DNA of 64,000 nt, from assembly GCA_019614645.1 (NCBI GenBank), contig JABWDB010000008.1:3224001-3288000 (forward strand), read 5' to 3'. Positions 1 through 14,400 of this stretch are shown piece after piece (position 1 is the first letter of the stretch; the number at the start of each line of letters is the position of its first letter). A program made the position numbers and the translations under genes. The stretch comes from Stratiolaelaps scimitus. Taxonomy: Eukaryota > Arthropoda > Arachnida > Mesostigmata > Laelapidae. The notes under the pieces were generated by a model. It saw only the letters and a program-made list of their open reading frames with translations, made no database searches and was not told where the DNA came from.

Positions 1-2860
1 TGAGGCGATAATCGTTCCTACGTTTAACGACTTGTCACTAGTCATTGTTGAGGTGTCAATGTGGCAAGTGCCACCGGCGATACCCGAACGTCCATTAAAA
101 TGTTGGTTCCTGTTATTGATTAGTCGGTTGATTCGTATGGTTCTCATGTGCCTGGTCAGTTTTGAACACCGATGAAATCATGGAAACGGCAAAAAGCTAA
201 ACCAATCCGAGGACAAAAATTACGGCCCACGATTGGTTCGTTCGACCGTTGGTCAGTCACTATCAGTCAGATTTGTTCCTTTTCTTTCTTTTTTTGGCCT
301 CAAAATACTGCTCGAATTGTCACAAGCCGCTGTCGCGACGCGAAAATAGCACGGCAACGATCTGCCAACTCGGCAGCATGACGAAAAAGGCGTGACGGTT
401 CCCATTGTGAAGAGGGCGACAAAAAAGCAAACACGATCAACGAACGGGAGACAACGATCAAGTTGAAATTCGATGTGGTTAAAATGGAGGGGGGAGCTTG
501 ACGACTCAGGGTTGAAGTTTCAGGTTTTTCTTGGGCAAAAAGAGGACGCGAACGTATGCACGGGAATTGGATCGATCGATCGATTCAGAGTGGAACGAAG
601 ACAGAGAGAGAGAGAGAAAGAGAGACACGCAAATTACCAGACAGCGTAACCAGCCAAAGACGACTAAATGCCAGACACGAACGACTACATGAGATGATGA
701 TAGCTATATATATATATAAATATATATATATATTGTGTGAAGTATACGCTATGGATAGAGAAACGGAGTAGAATAATGCAGAGTGCAACGATACATCATT
801 GACATACGGCTATGTAATAGGTAGAATAGCTTAGATAAACAGGTCGGTGACGCTGATGGCTGATTCAGCGGAATTCTGGGGTGAACGCGAGGGAATGTCT
901 GGTGCGGGTATAGATGAAACGGCGCGCAGGGAATCTTGGGAACATCGTCGATATGACTGTAACATTAAGGTCTGTCGAGGATATATATATATATATACAC
1001 ATATATATGTGGGGGATAGAGGTCATTTATGGTTCGAGCCGTGTGTGGTGGCACAGTTGACGAGCTGGGACGCTCTGATAATAATCATATCGTTGGGGGA
1101 CGGGCAGCGAAGGGTTGGGATAGCAGGTAGTGGGAGTTGATGATGACCACATGGTTGGTGTTCAATTGAAAAGTGCCAGTGAGAGAACGGAAAGCAGCTG
1201 CTGTCGAGCGATGAGCCCAACGAATAGAGACCAGCTGCGACCTATGTGTGACACTTGAATTATCGAGGGTTGAGGTAGATCCGCTTCAGTGTACCTGATA
1301 TCTGATGTGTCGACCCGTCGACTGTTGTACGCGATTAACAAATGGCTCATTCAACTAATTTCTATGATCGTCACCGTTGCTCTTGTTGCCCTTGTGACAC
1401 AGGGGAGACTCATTGCGACGTCAGTCGTTTCAGCAAAAATAACGCTCATCGTCATGTGCCTTGCACTGGTCCTACAAGGGTCTTACTGACGTTGACACAA
1501 TTCTCGTTAGGTTGACAGGAGGACAAATAAAGGGCACATCGTCGTATGGAATAATCCCATCTGCCCAATCAGATGATAATCAAATTACTACGCTCGTTCC
1601 TGTCTCGTTTCGCCGCTGATTTCGCGCGCAATCGACATGTCGCCGCCAGCAGCGGAACGTTCCGTTGGTCCTTCGAGCGCAAAAGCACACGATGCAAGCG
1701 CCGTGTACCTAATGCAATGTGCTGCTCTCTTCCCCGTTTAACACATAGGCAGAGACGACAGGTTCAGCTCGCGCATGGGCTGGAAAACCTTCTCGGCCGA
1801 TAGATTTCTCCCTCTATTTCTCTCGATCTCAGGAGACACGAATTTAATTAGAGGAATTAATTTCTCCAGCAACCGCTTCCGTATGGGACTACCTGATTCG
1901 TGGCCACAAAACTAGTTAAACAGCAACAACAGCAGCAGCAGTGACAATGCAAGCAAGAAAATGATGCATGCCGACGACTGGAAATGCTGATGGACAGACA
2001 AACCTAATATAATATGAGTGACGTTTCCTCCGAACGACAGAGATCTAGCAGCCATTGGATGCTGGAATAGCCACTGGAGCAAGCTAAGCTGTAAATGAGT
2101 GATCCGAAGCGGTGCTAGACAACAGCAATTAACGTGTGGTGTCCGGCAGGAGCCGCTGACAGCTAATGAAGCTATCCTCCCTCTGGACGGCAACGGGACA
2201 GAGGCGAGCAGGCCAAGTGCAGGCCTTACTCCCCGAGTGGGTGCGTAGCCCACGTAGATGACAGTGAGACATGAGTGCGAGAGAGAGAGAGAGAGAGCGA
2301 ACGAGAGAGTTGGAGACAGTAGGTGCCGCCTCAAATGAATGCCATTAGATCCCGAATGGTTCAGCGCATCATTGTCACACCACAGAGCCCACGCGACGGG
2401 CGATCGGTGTACACAAAAGAGATCAAACATTAACATCGACATCAGACGTTCGTACGTCGCAGGTACAATGTATCAGTCGTTTGGGAGATATCAAACATCG
2501 ACACTGTGTCGCGGCCAGAACAATAGGAGAACGACAAAAGCACGTGATTAAGGTCATTGTTATGATGAGTTCAAGTGACTGAGAGCTATCTCCTGCAATA
2601 GGGAGTTAGCTCGTGGTTATTTCTATGAATATCTATGTAAATCATTTTCGTCACGATTGCGTTTAGGTACAGATGAGCCGTTATCGAAGACGTTCGACCA
2701 ACATCGTACAGGAGAACATATCGCGGATGGTGCGCGAGCGATTTTTGTCATTTGAGCTCATTGGCTCGCATACGATGAAACCTCCCTTGCGGACCTCTTG
2801 TCTTAATTGTGGCATGTTGCAGTTGTGCGGAAACAGATTATACAAGGGGTGGCACTGGTG
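1..2860. other. Left edge, no confident gene
   Basis: The stretch contains GA tracts near 606 and 2,279, (AT)n near 700 and 980, and a 176-codon minus-strand frame (1,912-2,442) that looks like translated CT-rich repeat. If the large gene continues past 2.9 kb, a DH-PH-coding region would be expected here or beyond, but I found no match to the DH motif by eye. Confidence 0.4.
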
Positions 2861-2870
2861 TTAACGGTCA

Positions 2871-3015
2871 TTAATTGGATTCACTTGGGAGTGAGGATAT
2901 GATGGTACATTGCTCTGGTGAGGGTTGTGGTAGTGGTGGTGGTTGTGGTGGTGGTGGAACACCGGCGGTCTCAAATGCAACCTCAACCGGGGTGTGCGTG
3001 TTCGACGACCTGCGC
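2871..3015 (-). CDS. Candidate C-terminal exon: proline-rich tail ending in a stop (47 codons)
   Basis: After an acceptor at the end of a (TA)n tract (TATATGCGCAG), the phase left by the 3.28-kb exon reads RSSNTHTPVEVAFETAGVPP, then a polyproline stretch and EQCTIISSLPSESN before TAA. No clear polyadenylation signal was seen downstream. A GTGAAT shortly before the stop could act as a donor, in which case the gene would continue leftward, where a DH-PH region would be expected if this is a Rho-GEF. Confidence 0.3.
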
Positions 3016-6000
3016 CTGCGCATATATATATATATATATCAACACACAATACGTTGGTCTAGAGCTGTCTGAACCGTCAAATGCATAAGACGTGCGCCAT
3101 ACAACGTGCGCTGATAGTGACGGCTAATTGTCGAAAACGAATGGGACGAAATCGAGGTCGAAGGTCTCGTCGAACACACACGACCTTGTCTGAGGCGGAG
3201 TTCGATCTATCCGGTCCTAGAAGCTTCGGACAACGGTCGATAGCTACTTACTTGACCCCAAGTTTTGTGGCCACCCGCCTCCACTGAGAGTATCCCCCAC
3301 TGGGGGCGTGGGGCTTTCGAGTCGAACTAAAAGCGACCCGGTTAGTCAATTTAGTACGTTTGCGGTGGTCTCAACAGCATTTGATCTACGATTTTATAGT
3401 TTCTACAGTCAGTACATACCTGTATCTCGTGTGTGTGTGTGTCTGTATGTGTAATATTCTTCAATTTGCATGTGTTTTTGAATGAAGAAAACTAATCGCA
3501 GCACTCATTGCTCTAAGGATTCAGCTGATCGGAGCCAATCCATCTACATATTGACATCAGTCAGTGGATATCACAGTGGTATGAAAAATGCTACGTCGCC
3601 TGAGTAAGGCCATTCGAGGTTCGGCTTAATTAGTAGGCTCTAGTGGATGCTGATCATCAATACTACGATATATTGAGGCATTTCATTGAGATGATCTTTT
3701 GAGTAACTCTGTTTCGCACACGCATCTCAAAATAGATTTGCAATTTATAGGTGACCCCGTCGAGAAAATGCGGCTAGCATATGGCGATGATACTATTCTT
3801 TCCTCGAGCCAAAACATTGCGGTTTTAATAGTACAACACACTTTTTCATTATATACGCTCATGGCCGTTTTTTTTTTTCGCGCGTTTCTCAGCTATCACG
3901 CCTAGAGCAGCTTAATCTCATTTTCTAGACAGTTTTAGAGAGCCCGTCAGAGAGGGATATCTTTGTTGCGATCACTAAAATCGATTTACGAGCCGAGGCT
4001 GACGGAGGTCACCCAGAAATTGCAAAGACAAATATAAAGCTCCAAAATGATCAATCCTAGTGAAACACCTGATGATCCAACAGCACCGTTCGAAATGGTA
4101 GCCGAACTCGGGGACCGAAACCGACTTAGTGCAATAGCTGATTTAATATTCTTCATACCACCAGTGGACCATCATACCACCAGTGAAAGGGGGGGGTATC
4201 TTACCATCTCTACCAAGGGGCTATTAATAACACTACGCGATCTCTCCTCTGTGCTAGGTATCCGAGAAGAAAAAAACAACACCGTATAGCATTCCTACGG
4301 CTGATCATCATCAAGGAGAACATTTGCAGCTAATTGATTAATGCTACATCAGGTGCATTAAACGTGGCATAAGATACATTTGCTGTTCCCACTTATTCAT
4401 CATCGTCGTAAAACGAAAAACTGCCGAAACCGAACCCTGAACAACAAGGAAATTGGCAACCGACAAGATCTGAATCGTAACTTGCTGCTGGGCCAACGTG
4501 TTATTGAGGTGACTCGATTATGTTTGTTGTGTTCGTTACGCCATGGCTAAATGCTAATCTGTCACGTTAACATCTTTCTAATATTCTCAAGCGTTGACTG
4601 CTAGTATTGCTACACTACTATGATAACTACAAATACTACCATTTATTTATATACATATATATGATATATATGTATATATATATATATACATATATGTTTA
4701 ATGTTTATATAACAGTGATCGTTCCAGATGGGACAGATCCGCCTAAACGTCAGTCGGAACTAGGGATCTGGTGAGGATTAGTCAGGAGAATTTTCTACGT
4801 ATTTTGTTACTTTGGTCGTACGAATGAAAACTCGATTTGCCCTGATTCGATCGCTCATTCACGTCATCTGCTTTCATCAACCCGTCCGGCTTATTCAAGC
4901 AAGTTTGTCGTTAGCAACGTACAGTCAGATTGACCAGCAGATATAGAAGTATCGTTGGTATCAAATGACAAATGACTGAATCCGCTAATTTCAATGCGCC
5001 TTAGTCCTCGATCAGATACTCGATTCATGGTCATATCGATAAGTAAGAGAATTCCGACATTCGGACCAGCTGGTCGAACCAGCAATATCCGAGTATAGTA
5101 ACGTTGAGTGTGCAAGTTAATTAATAACCATTTGAGCAGTGTAGTTGGCACCGAGCCATCTGTCCAGGGTGCCATTAGGAAATGCTGCCTTCGTACAGTA
5201 TAATGCACCACAGACGAAAGGCATTTTGCTATCCCGATAATACAACAGTGAATCCCGATTGATTCACGCACATCGACGTGTACGAATCCGTACAGCAGGT
5301 CGTGGCCAACAATATATTCTACTTGACCACTTAATCAAAGCTGCTCTGTCGAAACCTAACACAATAGGTAGCGTTGACCTGATAAAAGCAATAAAACTTC
5401 TATCCGAAGCCTTGAAAATTCTGTGGGGCCGAATATTTTCATCCCGCGCCATGGCGAGATCAACCTCTGATCCATATACATCTCGAACTAGGCGACACTC
5501 GACACGGTCGGGCAGCATCGGTTACAGATAGTAGAAGTAAAAACAAACAACTAACCACAATAGCATTGAAATTCGACTTCGAATGTCACCTCAAACGTGC
5601 CGTCGCACTATGACATTTTCCGGCTGATCAGAGCGTATAGTCAGAGTATAATCGTTGGTAATTCGCAGTCGTTTTGCACGTCAGCAATGTTTAATGCCTA
5701 TAAAGCTATATGTTGTGCAAGTATTTTTATAGTAGTTGCATTGTAGGGTCACATATTCACAACGAACGTCATCTCAGATAAGTACGAGAAAGTTTTAGGC
5801 ATTTAGAGCACGGCCTGATTTGTTAGCAGCAACAGCAATATTGTTGATATCTGGCATTGAATCATTGAATGGATGGACTTCTTCTATTTTTGTTGGCTAT
5901 TACCCACACACCGGATATACATTTGGCATATTTAATTATAGGTACAAGTATTCACCCTTGTGCTAACGCCTTAACAAGCATACAGATGCATTGGTCAATA

Positions 6001-6994
6001 GCAGCTGTAGAACAGCGCAACGCTCCATCAAACGTCGTTCACGTCAAAGGTGCTGAGCCCACTACATTCGTATCTATATCAGCATGGCAATTTTCAAACA
6101 GAACGGGTTGAGTTGAAAGTGGTTAACGCCAAATAGGATCTTGGGAGTGGCAATGCAGCTTCAGCGCGATGGCTTTAGCACCATCTGATGGCACAACTAC
6201 GCGAGATCACTAATGACATAGCTGGGTTTGGTCATCGACGACGAGAATCACGAGTCGAAAAGGAAACAATGAGGAGAGTGATTGCCGGGACGCGAAGAAC
6301 AATCTAGCAGCATATTGGAACCCTAACACATTGGGTGTGTGGTTAAGTACACCGTGTCTTTCCTGGTTGAGATCTATGCGAATTCACCCGGCTGTTTGGG
6401 ATCGCTCGCTCGCTCGCTTGGTTGGTTGGTTGGCCGGTGCGTTCTGATATATATATATATATAGGTGTGGGTAGGTATATAGAGAACCTGATACCACTGA
6501 AGTGCTGGGGCTTGACGAGGAAGAGGGGTTGGAGGTCTGGGAAACGACTGTGGACGTCTAGTGATGAGTCGATGAATTGTAAGAGAAGGAACGTCGTGAG
6601 GGTAATGTTTGTGTGAGCGCCACTCGAACCTCGTGGATTTTGATCCTCTACCCTCTACATGCTCATCAACAGCCGGCTCTGAGTTGGGGACCCGACTCGG
6701 AGGCGAAGCAACACTCTCCCACCTGCTGAACCAGCGTTGGGCTCCATGGCCAATCCCAAGATCCTTATCGCGCTTCGACCAAAAACCGATAGAGTTTTTA
6801 AATCGGCTAATCTCGTTGTTGAGTTGGAACCACTTTATCGTTTTATAAATTATAATAATACAAATGGTTGCCTACGCTGATATATGCATCGGGATTCATT
6901 TCAACAGGCTTCAATACATCGATACTACCGGATTTCAAAAGTTTCGATAACTTCCACATTCGGTTGCCTCAAACGGAAATATACTCGGAAAGTC

Positions 6995-7042
<48 letters not shown>

Positions 7043-10000
7043 GGTATCTTGTATGAATAGCGATAACCGTAGCACTATATAGCTACCCACTCGTGAGGTT
7101 GTCATTCAGTGTCTAGCACAGTATCCACTAATTTATCGTAACTTTTCAAATTTGGTAGTATCCCTCCCTCGGTTGACGTCTTGGTACACAAGGTGAGCCC
7201 CTATCACTGTTTGCGTTAGTAATTGCCAATTTATTTAACTGAATTTGAGCCTCACCTTGGCGACGATTCCTTGCTAGAACCGCCTGTGGTGTCGTTCTGA
7301 AATAGGAGAGCGCAACAGATAATAGGACAGAAACACATGCTATGAAATATCCACGGATATATACGATATCGATATATAATCGACTACACATAAATTGTAC
7401 GGAACTAGGTGCTTCGGTCGCAGGACCTACCGGTCAGCGACCGAGGCATTTACGTCTGGTGGAAGCCAACTTAGAGACTAGTTTATTATATAATTATTTA
7501 ATTCCGGAATTTTCTCCGAGAAAAGGAACTTTTGTACCTTAAGTGAGTAAAAATATTATACCAGACTATGGTAAAAAAACGTCGAGGCTGTGACATATTC
7601 TCCTGTTGTATCATACAGGGTTAGGTGAGATTTTCTGACTCATTTTCGAATTTGCAAAGCTCTTGTATAGAGACCATATTTGTCGTACATCCGGGCACCT
7701 TGGGTCAACTGACTTCAAAAGTGTACAAACTCGTGTAATTTGAGCGTACAAAAAGTTCAGTCACCAAGTAACCCCTGCGTTGGTTAAGGTTGGCTTCGTG
7801 CATTTTAGAACGCTCGAATTATATATATATATATCTATATATATATATACATATATATATAAGCTCCACCGATGCGAGAATTCATCATATATGATCAGGT
7901 GGACAAAAAATACTCACAGCTGTTAGAACTCAATGCTATATCTACTCGTTTCGCTTTCAGCGACGCTTAGTCACCAGAATTTTGTTTTGAGTGAGTCAGA
8001 ACTTCCTCGGAATTAAGTCCAACATATTTCACATGTTCCGGATTCACTGAAGTTAAAATTTCAAGATTCACGATAAAAGGGAAAAAGAAGTTTGTTGTCT
8101 TCATAATGTGATCAGTCCTTGTCGACCGATAGCGAAGGTTCACTCGGACCCGAATTTCGCGATTGCTTAACTGGCATCAATTTCCAAGTGTGTCAATTCA
8201 TGTAAGCGTCGAAAATCGATACATATTTTTTTGCCTGTGGGCCTCGAGCACTCGATGCTGGAGCCATTTTGCGAATTTTCAGGGCAGTCGGACCGAGTCG
8301 CTTTTTCCTTTCCTGGCTTTCCTTCCATTCTCCTTGTTTCCCAGGAGAACAAATCCTGCTCCTGCCGTCCCGATGGCGCCATCATCTGCGGAAGATGATC
8401 GCAAGCCCGTGCCGTAGCGATTTGGCCTGTTCCTCCGGCGGAACACAGGAAACACATAGGACTAGGCTTTTTTTTTCCAGCCGGTAGCAGCTTCTTGAGG
8501 CCGGATGGCTTCAGAGTTCAAGATTCGATTTTCGACAAGAAGTTTGCGGTAAATCTTCTTTGGACCTAAACAGATTTCCGACAGACCGGAACGAATCGGA
8601 ACTCTCCATCTTTGTCTCATTCCTTCTCTGTTCCTTAAGATGGGGGCATCTGTCGAAATGATGGCAATGATGCCGGCGGCGTCAGTGACGAACTTTTGTT
8701 GCAGCAGCAGCAGCTTCTCTTTCGAATTGTTCTTTCGGTTACTCTCTCTCTCGTTGTCTCTATGGACCCCTGGTGTGTTGAGCAACGGACAGCAGGAGAC
8801 CCAGCTCGAGTTGGGAATGGGTGCTAGATGACTCGTCGTCAAAACCGGTGGAGACGTCAGGTTCCGCAAGTGATGCAGTTCGACTCATTTCTACATTGTG
8901 TACAACAATGTAAAAACGAGCATACGATTATATATGGACAGACTTTTGAGTGTCAGAGCTATTTACTCATCTCATTATTGATGCTCAAACGCAGTTCACT
9001 GAAGCAAATATTCAGTCGAATCATGATGTCAAAGCCACTGATCATCACCTTACTGTGGGTTCAGAGTAGTTACCGTAGGACACGTCTTTGTATACGTTCA
9101 TAATTACGTTGTAAATCGGCTTAAGAACGACAACCGGTATTCATTTATATATATATATATATATCGGGACATAATAGAATAATATTTCTCTGAAAATAAA
9201 CCAGAGCCCTCGTAGACTGCTGACAAAACTGTAAGAAATATCTGCGTTTCTTCGCAACCTGCACGCGCATGTCCGGGCTGATAGAAGATCAGAGGGCATC
9301 ATGATAATGATGTGATCCGATTAGTTGGTAGACAAGGAGATTATTTCCCCCAATGCTATACGATGTCGCGTACCTGCAGTGTTTGTGCATTCTGTATGAT
9401 ATTGCTCCGGGAGAAGGTGCTGCCTCCTTGCTGCTGTTGCTGCTTACGATCTTTGCTTCCTAGACTCGACGCACTGGACTTCAAAGCTGTAATCGAAAAA
9501 CAGTAGTACATGAGAATGACGATGTATGCAAACGTCTATACAGAAAATAAAGGAAATAAAACAGCTGTCGTTTAATAGGCGTTTACAATTCTGTGTAGAT
9601 GGCGTACGAGTTGACATAACATGAATTTCGGAAAGTCAGCTTAAGGTCAGCTTCTCGTTGAGACAATTAACATCCAGCTTATGAGCGATCTGGACGACGG
9701 TTATCATCGACTATAGTCACACCGGCATTATAATGATGGAGAAATATTTGGTAGATATGTAATTAATAATGGTTAACTTCCCCCTGTGCTCTAGTTAAAC
9801 ATCTAGACAATAAACGCCACAAAAAATATGGTACCTAATTTCTACATATCTCGACAAGATCGAATTGACCTTGCGATGTAAGGGTAAACAGCGATGTCTA
9901 CGAAAGTCTTCAACTAACCCTGCCGTAACCCGCCCTCGAGTTTCCCGTAAGCATGGAATTGTTGGGTTTGAGCTTCTCTGCTCCCTAATCCCGTTTTATG

Positions 10001-11441
10001 GCCCGCGTAAACACTCGTTCGTACCGACTATAATAGAATAACGCGAACCACAGACAAATGAAACGCATCACCCAGAGCAACATAGCAGCAGCATCGTTTC
10101 ACCAACAGCAGCAGCAGCAACAGCCGCATCGCCGACAGCACGAATGTTCCACCCGAAAACGTGCCAGTTTCCCCAGCATCACAACAGCACCCACGTCATC
10201 CGCAATACCACCAGTGCCGCCATCGCGTACCGCAAATATCCAGGCAAACCGCAACAGCCCCATTATTCCCTGCGAGGGGCATAACCCCACGGCACCCGAC
10301 GAAGCCCACCATTGTTCCTGCACACAAAATCTCCCACCCCTACCGTCTTTTCGCGTCCTCCGTCCGAGGCTTCGCAAAGCGGTTTGCAGAGCTGGTTCGC
10401 AGTTCTGCGCTGCCGGCCTGCCCAGCTGCATGCCGTAATCATCTCCGTCTGCGGCTCCTGTAGCGGCTCCGAGTTCTTCACGACGAGCAGACGAGGATCT
10501 CGGATGAGGAGGAAACACGACGGCTGTCTGGCTATGCACGAGTGTGGCACCGGTGCCAACGGCGGCGGCGGCGGCTGCTGCTGCTGTCGTCCAATTTAAC
10601 TCGGCGCCCATTCGTCCCCACTCCCTTGATCCCCGCCGCACATTCGCTCTCTGCCATCCGCAACGGCGCTTTATCTTAGGACAGTATTTGTTTTTCGAAA
10701 CGCAGCCATCGCCGCCGTCGCCACGCCTCGTCGACGGCCGCGTCTGCCGTCGTCTACCACCGCTGCTGCTGTAGCGACAACGCGAGCAGCAGCAGCAGCA
10801 GCCATCCACTGAGCAGCTTTCTTGTTGATTGTTGCTTGTGTGTTTTGCTCTTGTCTCGCTTTGATTCAGTTGCGTTCACGTATTCCAGCTCCTGCATCTC
10901 ACTGGCTGGCCCGCTTCGTGCTAGCAATCGTGGTAGCAATCTCGTCCGTCACGGCCATTGTCGTCCCCAACTTCGTCATCGTCATCCTCCTCTTGCTCCT
11001 CGTTATCGATTGGCGTCGTCGATAATAAACACACGGAGAACGAATCAACTGGATGGAGTAACATTAATGATCATGCATAGCACGCATGGAACACAGGCGA
11101 TGTTGAACGGACGTCAATGCAACAGCAGCAGCGCGCCAGCGAACGCGTTCGAAAAGGGTTCGGATGTGAAGCGCTTGATGAGAGTTTCAATAGTAGTATT
11201 TTTTGCGGTTTCGGCGTATGGCCACAGTGCGAGCGGGCGTAGATAGATACGCTGATGAGTGACGTGTTCCAGTGATTTTACTCATTAGTTCCGTTCCTGT
11301 TCAGAATTTGCTATTGGCCTGATTCGCGTTGGCTTGTTATGTACAATTATACATTATACAATCGGAAGAAGGAAATTGAACACTAAAGCTGTTGATGGTA
11401 TCAGAGTTAAGGATTTGAACAAGCCCAGTAAACTTCCCCCG

Positions 11442-11473
<32 letters not shown>

Positions 11474-14400
11474 TAATTTATAAAACATCCAATAATAGCG
11501 CACCACAAGCGTTTTTAGACGACCATCATATATCTCTTGCTGAGGCTTTCTCATGCGGAAGCTACCTCAGGAGTAACGAACTACGTTTGTTGGCTGAGCA
11601 CGAACACGAAGAATTAAAGCCTCTTCCAGCATTTAAACATCCCACATTGATCCCTCATTCTGTCGATAAACACTAAAATCTCAATTAAGTGCAACTCCCA
11701 ACGGCAGCGTCGCAAAAAATGATAATAGTGAAAGTCAATTTGCCATTTTTACTCCAGCTCACCCCGCGATCATTTCCGTAGAAACCTCAAGTAAAACCGG
11801 CTCCACAGTACGCGAACGACAACAAGATGACAATGCCAAGTTCAAGTGGGTTCGAGGATTAGAACGCTGACGGCGGCCAGGGATCAGCGAGTGTCTCTTG
11901 TGTGTTTGATTCATTCCACTCAAGTCGTCCCAATCTACTTGGCGATCTAGTTAACTACCCGCTGCCGTTGGGTGCATAAGTGCCGTTGATTGAATATACA
12001 CAACGCGTGAGTCAGCTAGTCGTCAACCAGCGTAAGTTATCGCCCCGACTAAGCAGTGATAGATTCAAGGTGTTCGGCTGGCAGAGCCCAGGATATTCAG
12101 TCTTTCATAATTACTAATGTGTCAGAGCTATCAATCACAGACGTCGCTATGAAAAAAATGTTGACACTCTCAATCAGTGATGTGATCCAACTACACATCA
12201 CCCATGTGAATTTTATATTCACATTGAGCAAATTGAGCTGGAACGTGTTTGCAAGATAGCCACTGGTAGGCTCTTGTACAATCCAAGCAAATTAAAAAGA
12301 ACAATCAATGCGGGGAAAGCCTTCTATGAGTTTTTCTTTTGTTAGAAAAAGTGTCGAAGCCTTACCACAGCATTGAGCTAAATGTCCCTGTGATTAGGCA
12401 TATTTTATAAGGTGTGGCCCTTAATACTCTAAAGAGGAAAATCAGGAAAAACAGGAAAAAATATCCTAAACAGGAAAATCAAGGATGGATCCGCGGAGCA
12501 AAAACTCGAAATTGAGATATTTTCACATCGAATTTTACAACCGAGACTGCAAACTCGCGAATCCAGAGCACCCAACATGCTCATTCCGTTACCACTGCTA
12601 GACGTTGACCTTTCGTTAAACAGGTTAGAGAGATAGGTGTAATTGATCGCCTCATTTGTAGTCGCAGTCCTTCTTTGGCGTAGGAAGATGTGCGCTTTCG
12701 CATTACAAATGAACATACCAACTGGGCCCTATCAACCTATTTCTATTATCATCATTGAGCGAATTTAATGCACCTCGCAACGAAAGGTGCATCGCGGGCG
12801 CCGCCTTGCAGAGAAACCCTGTTGAAATTTTCCACTCATACAATAGACGCATTCTTATTGGCACAGCTGTTCGCGCAATCCGCCAGTTCTGCGAGGCTAA
12901 GGTAGCCAACGGTGGCGACATGCGCCAATCTCATTGCGTCTGTAGATAGCTGCGGAAACCGATAGACAACACGTTCACAGATTCCACCCCCGCCGCCCTC
13001 GTTCGCTGAACACTGCAACGCCAGACGTCTACTGCGCCGTGAGCTACGATCATTTGCTACAATACTTCGAATTCGCGAAGGCCACGGCTAGCGACGATGG
13101 TCGTTCGAACAGCGTCTATTGTAGAATGCTTCGTTGACCCGAAGCAGCAGTAACCGGCGCCGGCAGCAGCAGTGGCATATCCTTTGGAATTTGCGCCTCT
13201 CTCAATAGCGCTCGATCGTAGGAACTACAATGCAATATTATTATTTATGGCCTTCCGTTTGCGGAGTGCTACCACGTGTGCATACAACGACGCTCCAGTT
13301 GACAACCCATAGCGCCTTTTGGCATAGGACCTCACGTAGGTCTGCTCAGACCTCGCGGTAGGGCGCGTATGAGCAGCGTGGACAATTCCTCTTTGTAGAG
13401 AGACATACAGAGTCCACACGTTCAACTAACGACCCTTCCTCCCTCTCTCTCTCTCTCTATCTTTATCATCTTTCGGATGACTGAGTTTCGCCGTCAAATC
13501 AATCGAGTAAATCGAGCAGCCCTAGAAGCCAGCACTTCGACCCACTCCCGCGTCTGTATTTTCTCTTTGTGTTGCGGGCAGATCTGTGCTCAGTCACCTT
13601 CATCCGTTCAATAGGACAGATCTCGTGCTACGAGATGTCGGAGGGACTCGAAATTTGGCCATTTGAGCGAATCCCTATGAGCATCCTACACCTGTATGAG
13701 ATCGCGCACAGCAGTTGACTGACTCTGCGGTCAGAAATTCTCTGAATCTCGATCCCCTTCCGTCGAAATTGATCGGCCAAAGCTGAACGCAAAAGTGTGC
13801 ATCGATACTACAGCAGCCCATACCATGATTCATATTGGAACACTGAACCAACCCTTTTTTCGTATTGCCTGATACCCGTTGGCACTACAGTGTGACAATA
13901 TGCCGTCTCTTAGTCGATCTCTGAGAGTCAGTACTGAGCTGTCAATTGCATGATCACATAAGTATGGCGTATCATCTATATCGGTAGTTTGCACTAAATG
14001 TTATTCTAAATGTTGTTCGTTAAAATTACATCTTAAGAATACACATAGCCAATTCAAAGCTTCCTTAGTGTCCACACAAACAACATACACTGTGCTATGC
14101 ATTGTCGATATGCATTCGGAGTACAGTATGTTTATACCGATATTTTACATGTTATATAAATAGGAATACTACGATTCTGTAACAACTAGAACGACAGGGT
14201 TGAGATTATATCAGTGTGCACATGTGTCTTTAGCACTGAACCGCTGCAGTTACCGTTGTTTCGGGGGAGATTAACCGACCACTTTAGGACTCACTGGTAC
14301 AGGTCCGTGCAAATTATAGACCTTGACGTGCCCTAACTGGGTTGGTCTTTCTCCTAATGGCCAGCTGTCTTGTGACTTGAATCAGTCTCCTTTCAGAATG

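Noticed and set aside
1912..2442. 176-codon minus-strand open frame rich in Leu and Ser
   Set aside because: Much of it reads through a CT-rich microsatellite and a CTG repeat, which contain no stops. No splice borders support it.
10099..10809. 236-codon minus-strand open frame with long Cys, Ala and Gly runs
   Set aside because: The runs are translations of GCA/GCC/CTG trinucleotide repeats in an off frame. Opposite-strand frames are open as well, and no splice or start evidence supports it.
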